NCBI GenBank assembly: GCA_903813345.2
Contig: CAIIXF020000008.1
Coordinates: 1,309,341 to 1,373,340 of the forward strand
Reading direction: 5' to 3'
DNA: 64,000 nucleotides
Source of the DNA: Owenia fusiformis
Taxonomy: Eukaryota > Annelida > Polychaeta > Sabellida > Oweniidae
Program-made: the position numbers and the translations under genes
Notes under the pieces: model-generated
Database searches by the model: none
Seen by the model: only the letters and a program-made list of their open reading frames with translations
Told to the model about the DNA's origin: nothing
Part shown: piece after piece, positions 33,359 through 49,987 of the stretch
Numbering within the stretch: the first letter of the stretch is position 1
Layout of the letters: each line of letters opens with the position of its first letter

Positions 33359-33454
33359 TATATGCATGGGCTTTCAACTAGAAGGTCTTATGTTATTACA
33401 CAGAGTTGCATACCCTTCTAATTGAAGCCCATCTAATTGAAAGCCCATGCTATA
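33359..33454. mobile_element. Short foldback element
   Basis: TATATGCATGGGCTTTCAA pairs with TTGAAAGCCCATGCTATA about 80 bases on. Non-coding. Confidence 0.6.
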
Positions 33455-34081
33455 TGTAACACTAATCTGACATTAATCTAAACTAATCTGAAGTACATGT
33501 GCAAATAAGATGCATCCCATTTTGAAAACTATAATTAAATAAATGTTGCATTGGGGTAACCAAGGTTACCACATTATAAACAGTTACAAAAGATTACATT
33601 TCCAAATATTTATGAATTCACATTGATCTGTAGCTATGGTATCATAATTTCCATGGTTACAACAGTGGACTTCTGAATCATCATAGCTAAAAATGGTGCA
33701 GAAATGCACCCAAGGTTAATACTTGTTGCTGTGTTTAATAACATTACAGATCTTCAGTTACAATGTAAGATATCCATACCCCCAAAACATAAGAAACAAG
33801 AGGCCCAAAACGTAAGGTAAATGCTATATTACACCTTGTGTGTCTAAAAGATATATATCATATGGACAAAAATTCATTTCTTGCTTCAACAGCTGGCACA
33901 TAGGTTAAGGTGTAAATAAGATATATGGGCCAAAATGTGAGGTATAAGGAATATATAACTCAAAAAGAGTTGAGAAATTCATGGGCCTCAAAGATCCCCT
34001 TCCATGGAATTACATCGATAACACCATGTCCATACCCCTCCTTACTCTCCAAATGCAGCATATTTCCTAAATCTTATATGA
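33455..34081. other. Spacer downstream of NDUFAF7
   Basis: Convergent 3' region between TMED10 and NDUFAF7; no supported gene or element. Confidence 0.4.
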
Positions 34082-39227
<5,146 letters not shown>

Positions 39228-39465
39228 CCTACATTAGTCAGTTATAATTTCAAGCACTAGACATGTTGTCCACCACCCCAAATCAACCAGATATTACTTT
39301 ATTTTGTAAAATATTAAAATTTTGAAATTTGGCGGAAGTGTTTTGAACTTCAGTGCGCATGCGCTTCTCTTCATTTCCGGAACAATTTTATTTTTCAGAA
39401 ATTTTAAGTTAGGCGCATTCTGTTCCGTTTTGCAACCCCAATCGAAGATCAATATAGGTCTGATT
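39228..39465. promoter_or_regulatory. Bidirectional NDUFAF7/MEMO1 promoter region
   Basis: Only 238 bp separate the two start codons, which point away from each other. The stretch contains TGCGCATGCGCT at 39354-39365, an NRF1-type site, GGCGGAAGTG at 39331-39340 and TTCCGGAA at 39375-39382, both ETS/GABP-type. NRF1 and GABP are known regulators of mitochondrial genes, which fits NDUFAF7. Transcription starts were not measured. Confidence 0.75.
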
Positions 39466-42400
39466 ATGTCTAGATGTCGTCGGGCGAGTCATGCTGGAAG
39501 TTGGTATAGCAGAAATGGTAAAGATTATTCTCGTACCGGTTCAATTGACGAAAGAAATTTCAGAAATAATTTTGTTATTGTTTTTCCTTCATGGAGAGAC
39601 ACTATGCGACATCTATTATTAGAGAGCAAATCAGAATATGTTTATAAGAATGTCCAATAAGCTGTGTATTATTGTTTTTTATCAAACCCAATTCTGTTCT
39701 TATCAAAATGTGATGTATTTATTAGATATCAATTGTGTTATTTGGGAGAACCACCTAGGGATAATTCAATCTTCAAAAGCTCTATTGAGTCTTGAGTAGA
39801 ATCAGTTGAAACTGGAGTCTCTAGAAGGATGATCTTCTGAAGACCATAGAGAGAACCATACACTTAATAATGCAAGTTGAATGGTCACTCGTCCATGTAA
39901 TATTACTTGTGCATGTGTACCATTACAGGGAGTGAGCTGAACCACCAGTTGGGGACGTGGTTGAACAATGTCGCAGATATACATGTACACAGACCTGCAA
40001 GAGCAATAATTGGGCCGTTAGTACAACACTTTTATTTTGACAAAAGAACAACAAAGAATGCACTTGATACAAACTTGTTTCAATAAAACATAATTTGAAA
40101 GAAAAACTGCTGCTAGTGTTAATCTTGAAAGAATCAATATCTTATACAGTTACAATTCCATTCCATTGTACTGTAGTGTCATACTGTTTCATTGCACTGT
40201 CATACAATGAACAGTATGACACTTTAGCAGTACAATGAATCTATTCAGTTTTGGTACTTTGCTTTAAAATTGCCTCAGTTGCCAGATACACCTCAGCTTC
40301 AGAGCTTGTACCTATTGAATCTCACCTCATACTTAATACTTCCATAGTTTGTTTCTTAGAATATATATTCCATGGTATTATGCAAATTTGTTGCTTATGA
40401 CCTTATTTTATGATATTTTTAGACATGCAGGTTATTCCTACTGTGGAGAATGTGGCGGCTATGCTTACAAACAAATAGACCCAACTAAAACGTAAGTAGA
40501 ATACATTCCTGGATAAAATAAGGTTGACGTTAAAACTTTATCCTTGTCTACACTTTGGCATTTATATGCACAGAATAATGGAGTTGCAGTATAAGGAAAT
40601 ATTGAATACAGCATCATAGAATAACAAACCAGTTTGTATGTTATTTCAGAAAGCGTATATTTATCCTGGGACCATCTCACCATATCAGTTTCCAAGGATG
40701 TGCTCTCACTAGCCAGACACAATATGAGACACCACTCTATAACCTTACAATAGACCAACAAAGTGAGTATGAAACACCAGGGTATAACCTTACAATATAG
40801 AAACAAAGTGAGTAGGAGACTCTACTCTATAACCTTACAATGTGTACCAAAAAGTGAGTATGAGACACCAGGGTATAAGCTTACAATATAGAAACAAAGT
40901 GAGTATGAGGCACCACTCTATAACCTTACAATAGACCAACAAAGTGAGTATGAGAAACCCCTCTATAACCTTACAATATACCATCAAAGTGAGTGTGAGA
41001 CCCCACTCTATAACCTTACAATAGACCAACAAAGTGAGTATGAGACACCATGCTATAACCTACATGTATAATAGACTATCAAAGTGAGTCTACTTATGGG
41101 TCCTTCTTATGGGTATAAACACTTGACTTTTGTTTATGTTTAGTTGGGGGGGGGGGCACAGGGATCTTTGCAAGATGATCTAACACAACACTGAAATGCA
41201 GCTATCCAAATACAGCAATATAATCACATCAAGCTGTCAATTTTCCTAACACTGACCAGTGACACTATGATGCAAAATAATACTGTTGATTGTTTCTCTA
41301 TAACATATTCCGACCAAATATTTAAATAAATTTATTTGGCAAACTCAACATGGTGTGCTGGTGCTAGCATTTGTGAGTATAATGCTGACCTAAAGTGAAA
41401 TCATCCAACCGCATCCAGAAATTCATTTATTTTTCCGCCTGTCTCCATTTTCACCTTCAGTATTCAGTCTCAATTATTTTTTCTTGTCATTTGGTATCTC
41501 CCTTTACTTCTACTAAGCTTTGATGCAGTAGCAAGGCTAATGTATCAGTGTATTTGATCGCATTTATTTTTCCATAATGTGTGTATACTTCCATTTCAGT
41601 TTATAGTGAGCTGAACAGCACAGGAGAATTTGAAACGATCAATTTAGATGTGGATGAGGATGAACATAGCGTAGAAATGCAGTTGCCATATATAGCCAAG
41701 GTCATGGAAAGGTCAGTTGCCATATTATATAGCCAAGGTCATGGAAAGGTCTGTTGCCATATTATAAAGCCAAGGTCATGGAAATGTCAGTTGCCATATT
41801 ATATAGCCAAGGTCATGGAAAGGTCAGTTGCCATATTATATAGCCAAGGTCATGGAAAGGTCAGTTGTCATATATAATCAAGGTCATAGAAAGGTCAATT
41901 TTCATATGTAGCCACGGTCATAGAAAGGTCAGTTGCCATATATAGCCAGTCATTGAAATCAAGGAGTGTTCAATTATACCTCTACAAATTAATGTAAATA
42001 TGATGTTTAAGTTATGCATACGCTTTTAGTTTTAGGCTGTGAATTTAGAATAACTCTATACATTGATAGACTGTACATTCCTAGGTTAGATCAGAGACAT
42101 CTTCATTTATAAGTCTCGTTCAATCATTTTTGGAGTCAAACATAAAAACAATTTTGTTTGCAGTCGCCAGGGCCAGTTTACAATAGTTCCTGTGCTGGTT
42201 GGCTCGTTGAACCCTGAGAAAGAAGCCAAATATGGCAGGATTTTCAGTCAGTATTTAGCCGACCCTGAAAACTTCTTTGTGATCTCATCTGACTTCTGCC
42301 ATTGGGGTAAGGTAACATAAATCTGTATGAGGAACACCTTCCATACTGGTCAGCGCACATAAGTGTTATTATAGTGTTCTGTTCCTTGTAGACAGGTGTT

Positions 42401-44738
42401 TCTTAGAGAGGGGGTTCATCAACATATGTGTTTCATATAAAGAGGTGTTCCATCAGCAGATTTTATTGTATTAAATTTTGATTTTTATTTTCAATGACAA
42501 AGTGTTTTGTAATAAATAAATAATAATAAGCAAATGATTGGAGATTTAAGGACTTGTCTCTTATTAATGTGTCACTCTAAATTCTATATAGAATCTATTT
42601 CATGGATTTGAGAGGTGATTAGGCTATATACTGTATTTGTCTTTAATTTGGGGCTACTTAATTTGGAGATTTTGATAGATATTGGCATCTATTTAATTTG
42701 GCAGTTTTTCAAGTATCCCAGATACATGAGATACCCTCCCATCTTACCCAGTTACCCAATTCAAGATACTCAGTGTTGTTAAAGAGAGAATCAGAGATAG
42801 CGAGCAGGCCCAACAAAAAATTGTCTCAATTTTAGAATATTTCTGGCTCATATAATTCCTTGTCATGTCTATTTTCTAAAAATCCCCAAAGTGCACACTT
42901 TATTTCAGGAAAACTAAAGATTTTTTCAATAATGTTTTTTTTTCTATAAGAATGGTTACCATTCTTATTATTTGGGAGATGTTAACATTTTTCACCTATT
43001 TTTGCACTTTGAATCCATAATAACTTCACCAATTTAGAACATATCGTGAATCTTTTGGGAGATATTGTATTTGAGATTGTAAGGAATAGATTGGTAGGTC
43101 AATCATACATATTGCTTGTAATTTTGTCACCCCTATAGATCTGATTCTGCCTTTAATGAACAATTTTTTCAATAATTCTTGTTGTTTCTATTAGTTTAAA
43201 TGGCCCGGCCATCTTGGTAGCTTTCTTTTAACTGGAAGTGCTCTGAATGAAAAACATGTCTATAAATTCCCAGGAATTTTGGCGACAATTTTGTTAATTT
43301 ACCAAATTCGCCAATTTAACGCCAAATTAAAGACAAATACAGTATTTTTCTTTAATTTGGTGAGGATTTTGATTTGGCAAATCAATAAAAATTCCAAGTT
43401 CAAATAGTTGCCAAAATCAGGTTCAGCATGCTGCATGCATATTCAATATTTTTCTGGAGTTGACCTCTTGGAAAAAGCCAAATTAAATCCCCAAAAATTA
43501 AAGATGAATACACTAAAAGTTGAATTCCAAAAGTTGATTTTATCTTTTTTCAGGCCAGAGGTTCCATTACACACCATATGATAAATCTCAAGGTGAAATA
43601 TGGCAGTCCATCGAGCACTTAGATGGCATGGTATGTATGAGGTTACCAGTCTACAATATTTGCAATTTACATACTGACATTGATTTTGATTTGTTTAAGA
43701 GATGTGATATGTTCATCAATAGTCCTCTCGTTGGGAAAATATTGTGAGGGTGATAAGCTTTCATTTGTGAAAGATAACATTCTATTCTGATGTTGCTTGT
43801 TCAGTAGTTTCATGTCATAAAATGATGCATATGATTTTTTGCATTCAGATATACTGTAAATTGCTTTAATTTGGTGCTATTTAATTGGTGAATTGGGCAA
43901 ATTTTGGCTGCTATTTAATTTGGCAGATTGACCATCATCAGTCGTATTACTCACTTCACAGTTTGCCAACGATAACACAATTTAGCTCTCCTGGTATTAT
44001 TTTGTTTTATCTAAACAAGCAGAGACTCTATAGACCTTCTGAAATAGCTTCAAATTGACATTTTATCAATGATTCAATCAAGATTTTCAAGTTTTCATTT
44101 AGCAAATGTTTTTCAAGTAGCACATGGAACAGGCACTCAAGGAAAATTGGGGAAGACTATATGGTGGTTTTATCCGTCAAAACAGCCAAATTAAAACAGC
44201 CGTCAAATTAAAGCAATTAACAGTATTTACACAGGAATTGTATTCAGCACATCATTAAACACATGACTGCTATGCCATCTATTCTCAGGTTATATCCTTA
44301 ATTTCAGGCGATGCAAGCAATAGAATCAATGGACCCTACCCAATTCTCAGAATACCTTAGAAAATACAAGAACACAATATGTGGGCGGCGACCAATTGGC
44401 GTTTTATTAAACGTAAGTAGTCAACCTATTCAGCTGAATAGTGAGTATTTGTACAGTGAAATATATATAATATTCATCTGTGGCATTTAATACAAGTCCA
44501 TTTAAGAACATGGTTTTCTTGAGGTGTTTTAGTTTAACAAATGTAGGTCTAGTACTATCTGTGTGCGTCTCTTCTTGGTAATTTGTTGTTCTTTCCTTTC
44601 CAGGCCATTAGTGCACTTAGACAGCAAAATGGACATAACTTTGAATTAAAGTTTATCAAGTACGCACAGTCCAGCCATTGTAAAACTATGCGTGACTCGT
44701 CCGTTAGTTACGCGTCTGCAGTATTAACTCTCAAGTGA
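39466..44738 (+). CDS. MEMO1: MEMO1, MEMO-family redox/metal-binding protein
   Basis: Nine exons (39466-39517, 39929-40016, 40423-40491, 40650-40762, 41600-41711, 42164-42306, 43554-43630, 44308-44412, 44604-44738) join in frame to 297 residues, the same length as human MEMO1. MEMO1 is a cytosolic effector in receptor-tyrosine-kinase-driven motility and binds copper or iron; its fold resembles extradiol dioxygenases. Signatures are [84 protein letters not shown] and YAQSSHC. The metal-site histidines (HAGY, PSHH, FCHWG) and the cysteine of TICGR are present. Exon 2 uses a GTTAGT donor. The ends of exons 4 and 5 are amplified into tandem splice-donor arrays. Confidence 0.95.
40164..40237 (+). 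ncRNA. Hairpin in MEMO1 intron 2, possible pre-miRNA or MITE
   Basis: A 74-base stem-loop: arms of about 31 bases (CATTGTACTG...GTGTCATACTGTT) pair with few mismatches around a ~10-base loop, with a small internal bulge. The size fits a miRNA precursor, but a short foldback transposon is equally possible. Confidence 0.35.
40718..41090 (+). repeat. 45-bp array copying the end of MEMO1 exon 4 and its splice donor
   Basis: Starting inside exon 4 (TATGAGACACCACTCTATAA), the last 40 coding bases plus the donor GTGAGT repeat about eight times with a 45-bp period. Donor-like A/GTGAG junctions lie after 40762 (the real one), 40807, 40853, 40898, 40943, 40988, 41033 and 41083. The second unit carries an in-frame TAG, so use of a distal donor would truncate the protein. 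Confidence 0.92.
41678..41950 (+). repeat. 37-bp array copying the end of MEMO1 exon 5 and its splice donor
   Basis: The exon 5 end (TTGCCATATATAGCCAAGGT, CATGGAAAG) with its donor GTCAGT is repeated. Junctions lie after 41711 (real), 41748, 41785, 41822, 41859, 41893 and 41927. Units are 37 bp, then 34 bp. The frame from exon 5 stays open to about 41875, so the donor at 41822, three units on, would add 37 residues in frame. Confidence 0.92.
42631..43342. mobile_element. TA-inserting MITE, ATTTGG family, copy 2 (long)
   Basis: CTGTATTTGTCTTTAATTTG and a right end AGACAAATACAG are inverted and flanked by TA. It lies in MEMO1 intron 6. A further degraded copy follows at about 43345-43512. Confidence 0.85.
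43854..44223. mobile_element. TA-inserting MITE, ATTTGG family, copy 3
   Basis: The same end as copy 1 (CTGTAAATTGCTTTAATTTG), with right end AAAGCAATTAACAG and TA on both flanks; MEMO1 intron 7. Confidence 0.88.
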
Positions 44739-45659
44739 CATCTGGAGACTGGAAATAGAACTAAAACCCACTCAAAGACAAACAATGCATGCTGAATTCA
44801 TTTTTGGGAGATTTTGTTATATTTTTGAATGCAGTGTAAAGATAATATCAGAATCTCCCAGGCCTAAGTTGCAAGTTTTAGTTTGACTAGTTTCTTGTTT
44901 AAAACATAAACTAGTAGTGGTAGAGACCTTAGAATGAATTAGTGGTAATAATAACAACTCATGGGCATATTTTTTAAATATGCAATGGACCAGAAAATAA
45001 CTAATGGGCATGTTTGATGATACCATGGACCAGAAAATGATATTCCAGTTAAGAATCTGCGTAGGTTAGACGCGTAAAAGCTAGCCAAGGACAGAAGGGT
45101 AATGTACTTGGGATTTCCAAAGGCTGAGTTTATTTCCCTTGGTGTAAACTCTATCGTACATAACAGATACATTTTATACCAGCTAAGGTTTCTTTTAGTT
45201 GCATTTTCTTCGTTGAACATTTTGAAATGTGTATGAATTACAAAGTAGGCGATAATGTTTATATGTCAAAGAGACCGAGACAAGTACAGAAAATATATTA
45301 TATAATTATTCCCCAGAGACTCATATTCCTGTATGATATTTAACCTCAGTAGATATGGGATACATAGATGTTACACCAAGGGAGGGATTGTATATTGGGT
45401 TTATCCTAAGATTGATATCTTACCGATTGTATATTTTGCCAATTCTTACAACTATGAAGTGATACATGAACAACAAATTCAATTGGGAAAATGAGAGTGA
45501 GAATGATTGTAGGAAGATATTATATCATCCTAAAGGATAATCCAATATACAGCCCTGATCAGGGATGATGTTTTATATGCAATGATCACTATGATATACA
45601 GAATTAAACTTGAGGGCACTATTTGTATTTTCACATGTAACCAATGGAATTATAAACTA
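44739..45659 (+). other. MEMO1 3' flank; nothing recognised
   Basis: AT-rich sequence after the MEMO1 stop. The short minus-strand frames at 44817-45220 show no known domain. Confidence 0.4.
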
Positions 45660-45699
45660 GACAACAGCAATGCCAATTTGTCATCAGAAAGTATAATAT

Positions 45700-46095
45700 G
45701 CTTCTAAGTAGGCACAAAAATTTCAACAAAATCACCCACACTTACATGTAAATGGCCGCCATTTTTCAAAGTGGCCACCTACTAGCCAAAATGTCATAAG
45801 ACAGTGTGTCATGCTTATGAGTATTCACATATCAAATATGAACAAAATCGCTCTTACTTTTTGAGCTATAGTAAGAAAAAAAGGAAAAAACATGTGAAAT
45901 GGTACACATAGCGGCCATTTTTAAAATTGGCCACCTTCTTGCCAAAATGTCATAAGACAGTGTGTCACACTTATGAGTTTCACATATCAAATATGAACAA
46001 AATCGTTCCACTATTCAAGTTATAGTATAAGGACAGACGGACAGAGGTGTTCCCTATATCCCTCTGAACTTGGTTTGATGGGATAACAAGTAACA
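45700..46095. repeat. GGCCGCCATTTT-type dispersed repeat, two ~155-bp units
   Basis: ATAAGACAGTGTGTCA and ACATATCAAATATGAACAAA occur twice about 155 bp apart, each after a GGCCGCCATTTT/GTGGCCACCT block. The tail CCCTATATCCCTCTGAACTT is shared with the repeat ending near 2970. Confidence 0.7.
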
Positions 46096-46417
46096 ACAAT
46101 ATAAACTGCAAAAACCTTTCAGTTTGAATTAGTTTTTTTAATTAGTACTTTTCCACGATATGATATAGGCCTATAGTAAAATTGGCTACAGGAGATCAGT
46201 TTTTGAAATGTTTTTCAAGTACTTTGATAAACTTATATCATAGTGATCAGTGTAAATTGATATTATGGACTTGTACCATTATAAAGGCTATTTTATGAAT
46301 GAAATAGCTATATATAGGGTAGGTGTTTAGCTCAGGGTCATAGAGCCACATACAAGAAGGCAAAATGCATGTGCTGTGAAGTATATATCGGATCAACAGA
46401 TCAATGAGGTATGTCTA

Positions 46418-46623
46418 CAGTGATCTCCCCAGCATTAAAGCAAGTGGGCGCAGCACCCACCTGAGATTTTGAAAATAGGCTTGCACCCACCTGAAAATCC
46501 ATTTGCACCCACTTGAAAATGAGAAAAATCATAAAAAATTGGCATATTTTGACCAATTTTAGTCTGAATTGTGAAAATGAAAATTTTGCACCCACCTGAG
46601 AAAAAATCCTGGGGAGATCACTG
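46418..46623. mobile_element. 206-bp MITE with CAGTGATCTCCCCAG ends
   Basis: Exact 15-bp inverted ends (CAGTGATCTCCCCAG and its complement) enclose GCACCCACCTGA repeats. A possible GTCTA duplication lies on both flanks. Non-coding. Confidence 0.85.
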
Positions 46624-49285
46624 GTCTATGTCTCTAGAGGCATATGGTAATTACTAAAAATTCAAATATTCAATGCATGGCATGAAACTTGTTGATTTTT
46701 ACAATTTATGTATTAATAAGATAATTGTACCTAAAGTACAAAACTAAGGACATTTAGTACATACAATTAGTACATACAATTGTATTGTACATACAATTAA
46801 ATATAAAGCCTGTATCAAGTCTGTATACTATTATAATTATTATTAAACATTTCAGTATTTGTTTTAAGCATGATTTTCCAACTATAACCAGTCTAATAAT
46901 CTCACCTAATAAGGAACATATTTGCTCTGAAGATTTGTAGTTTTTCTTCGTAGAACTCTCAGGATGCCATATAACACTAGATTAATAATATTATATTATA
47001 ATAGTGTATTAAACAAACTTATTAAGTGCATATTTCCAAAATAGTACTTCATAAAATTGTTTATGATAGCTCTTGTACCATGTTCACTGCAATTTAGATG
47101 AAATGTCTATAACCATTAGTTGGAACAAAACTATTAAGAAATACAGTAATAAACTTATATGAGAATACTTAATCAGTTTTGTTGGAATGTTTTTCATTAA
47201 TACTTATATAATTCAATTTTTTTTCTTTCAAATTAAATGAAAGATTACTAGTATTCCATTTTTTAAAATGTATGACATTGTGTAAATGGTGAAATGTATT
47301 AGCCAGAAAATAGGGAAGAACACACAGATAGAGCGTACCTCGTTTTATTGTACCCAGTAATAATCTTATCTGATAATGCATGGAAGTGAAAACCTTTTAA
47401 TCTGATGTCAAATTGACCTTGACATTCCATTTCTAATGTTCAGATGTTCAACATTACCTTGACATGATGCTTTTACATCAAACACAAACTTTGTCCTTTT
47501 TATGACCTCCAAAATAAGGGGACACTGGTGTAGTAAATACATTGACCTTTATTTTTTTATCCAAGATGAACTTATCCTATTCTGTTTAACATGTTTTATC
47601 TAACTCCAAATATGCATTCTCATACATCAGCCTAGAAAGGTAACCTTGACCAAGATATGGGATGTTGACACTGACCTCAGTTGGATAAGCTTATCGACTT
47701 TCCAATGTCATGTTTTGGTTAACTTCTAATTAATTACCTATGATCACGGTATATAAGGGGGTGTAAACTAAAGGTATACTAGTATTTCATTTGTATTTAT
47801 ATATGGGACAAGAGGGACCAGACACATTTGTTACAACTGACAATAGAATGAACATGAAATCTGCACAGGTTTGTAAGTGCTTGGTGCATTCTTTGATTAC
47901 CTTATTCACACATAGTTAGGCAAGGTGTGTCATATTCCAGTCAATCCGAACATAGTATTTCATATAACTGCAGTGCATTATATAATCAATCACGCATTCC
48001 TTATGTGGTGTCAAGGTGAAGATTATAATTGATACATTGAAAATATGCTCTTTTAGTGATTTCGTATCTTTCAGGCATTGATTTATAAAATTATCACTCC
48101 ATGCTTTGTATCTTGTCCAAATTTTGGAAAGTAACACCTCCAAGGAATGGTCATTCCACATTGCACTGAGTTCACGGCTTAAATCCTTAATCCAATCAAA
48201 ATAACTCAAGAATTAATCTTTATTCTACAATTATATTGTTGTATTTCTATTTCTCGAAGCATTATAGTACATGTATTTACATTTTTTTCTTATCATTTTA
48301 AAAAGCCCATGCATCAAATTCTTTAATTATAAGCTTATATTATATTATACTTCTGTAGTAACAGTGGTAATTATACATTTCCCTTACTTATGAATACCAT
48401 AATCTTAAATGTGAAAATAATCCCTTATAATAAAAAAGCTTGATGCAGTCTTTCAAGGTGATCCGAATAATACTATAAATCATGCAACTGGTTTTCTAAT
48501 CGTTTCAATTTGTAAGATCTCCACAGTCAGCCTACCTACATGGACTCTGAAAAAGAAAACATTTTAGCATCACAAAAGCCCATGAGACTATATTATGAAT
48601 TTTAATTTTTGGAATATTATATAACATGAAATTCTCAATATCAATCTATGATGGCATTTAAATGCAGTTTGACAGAATTTGGTAGAAAGGAAATCTTACA
48701 TGTTTTTAGGAGCAGTCTCTTAGATTTCATCCAAGAATCGTTATCTGTTCTTCAAAAAATAAAACTATATGATATGAGAAAATAAACAGATCGTATATTT
48801 CCAGGGGCCCATGATGGTCTTTATCTACAAAATCTCAGCAATGGACGTGATCACCTGAAATAGCAAAACATTCAAAGCAACCGACTTGTCTGCATAATAC
48901 TAATATTTATATGACAATTGTGATGTCTATTGGAATCACCTAGTCGTACTTCAGTCTACAGGCTATGCTTTAGCCTAACTTTTAGATTGTGCATCTTTTT
49001 AGATTTTAGAACCTTTTTAGAAACATTTGTTTCATAGGAGTACAATTCTCAATTGTAAATAATACATAACATGTACCCAAACATTTGTGTTGAATAACAC
49101 AGGCGTTTTAACTCTGAAGTACAACTAAGTACAACTGTACTGTATTCTTTAATAGATACATCTTATATTTCAATCATAAATGTTCGCCTGAAGGAAGCAT
49201 AACTTCGATTTCACATTGTTTGCTGTCTCCATCCTAGAATGCCTCAATGTTGACAATTCACTGATTATGGTTTGAGTTTTTTTTG
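46624..49285. other. Gene-free interval, 46.6-49.3 kb
   Basis: Only AT-rich DNA and simple TACATACAATT repeats near 46755-46800. A 97-codon minus frame at 47916-48209 starts at TTG and shows no recognised domain, so it is not called. Confidence 0.45.
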
Positions 49286-49530
49286 AGTTCCCATAATGCA
49301 TTGTTTTAGCAGACGACATCTTGCAGATATGTACATTTCCCATAATGCACTGTTTTAGCAAATTACATCTTGCAGCACTGTATATTTCCCATAATGCATT
49401 GTTTTAGCAGACGACATCTTGCAGATATGTACATTTCCCATAATGCACTGTTTTAGCAAATTACATCTTGCAGCACTGTATATTTCCCATAATGCATTGT
49501 TTTAGCAGACGACATCTTGCAGGAATGTCC
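49286..49530. repeat. 49-bp tandem array, A-B-A-B-A order
   Basis: Five units of 49 bp, each starting CCCATAATGCA. A units carry TTTTAGCAGACGACATCTTG and B units TTTTAGCAAATTACATCTTG, alternating, so a 98-bp dimer has been duplicated. TACATTTCCCATAATGC in the array resembles the ZNF143/THAP11 binding motif. Confidence 0.92.
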
Positions 49531-49987
49531 ATTACATATGTCTCTGTTCTTTCACTCTCTAATCAGCACATTCATCTAATATCTCGAAGTCACTGCCCAT
49601 ATCCATGCTTATACCACTGCCTGCATCTGGAATTTGGAGTAAAATACTGTTTTAGAATACATTATTGATACTTAAAAATATGATATTGAACTCATAATTA
49701 CCTCCTTATTACTGAAATACATTAACAGTTGCTAATATTTTTGGAGCAAAAATTCATATAAAAAACATTACTAGTAAACTTGATATTATGATGGCAGCAT
49801 AAATAATGCAATTTCAAAAACAAGAATCAAAAAATCATATTCACAATGGTACTTTCAGTTTGTGTATGGAATTTTATGAAAAATGTCAATGATTTAATGA
49901 CAAAAAAGAACAAAATAGCAGTCTATTTTCACAATGGTACTTTGTATATGAAGAGCGTATGCCCCCAATACAAAATCTCCAATGTGT

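Noticed and set aside
41712-41877. Extension of MEMO1 exon 5 as normal coding sequence
   Set aside because: Splicing at 41711 joins in frame to exon 6 and gives the canonical 297-residue protein; the extension is the repeat array.
47916-48209. 97-codon minus-strand frame
   Set aside because: Starts at TTG, isolated, no family signature.
49286-49530. CRISPR-like appearance of regular repeats
   Set aside because: Units are contiguous direct repeats with no unique spacers, in a eukaryotic intergenic region.
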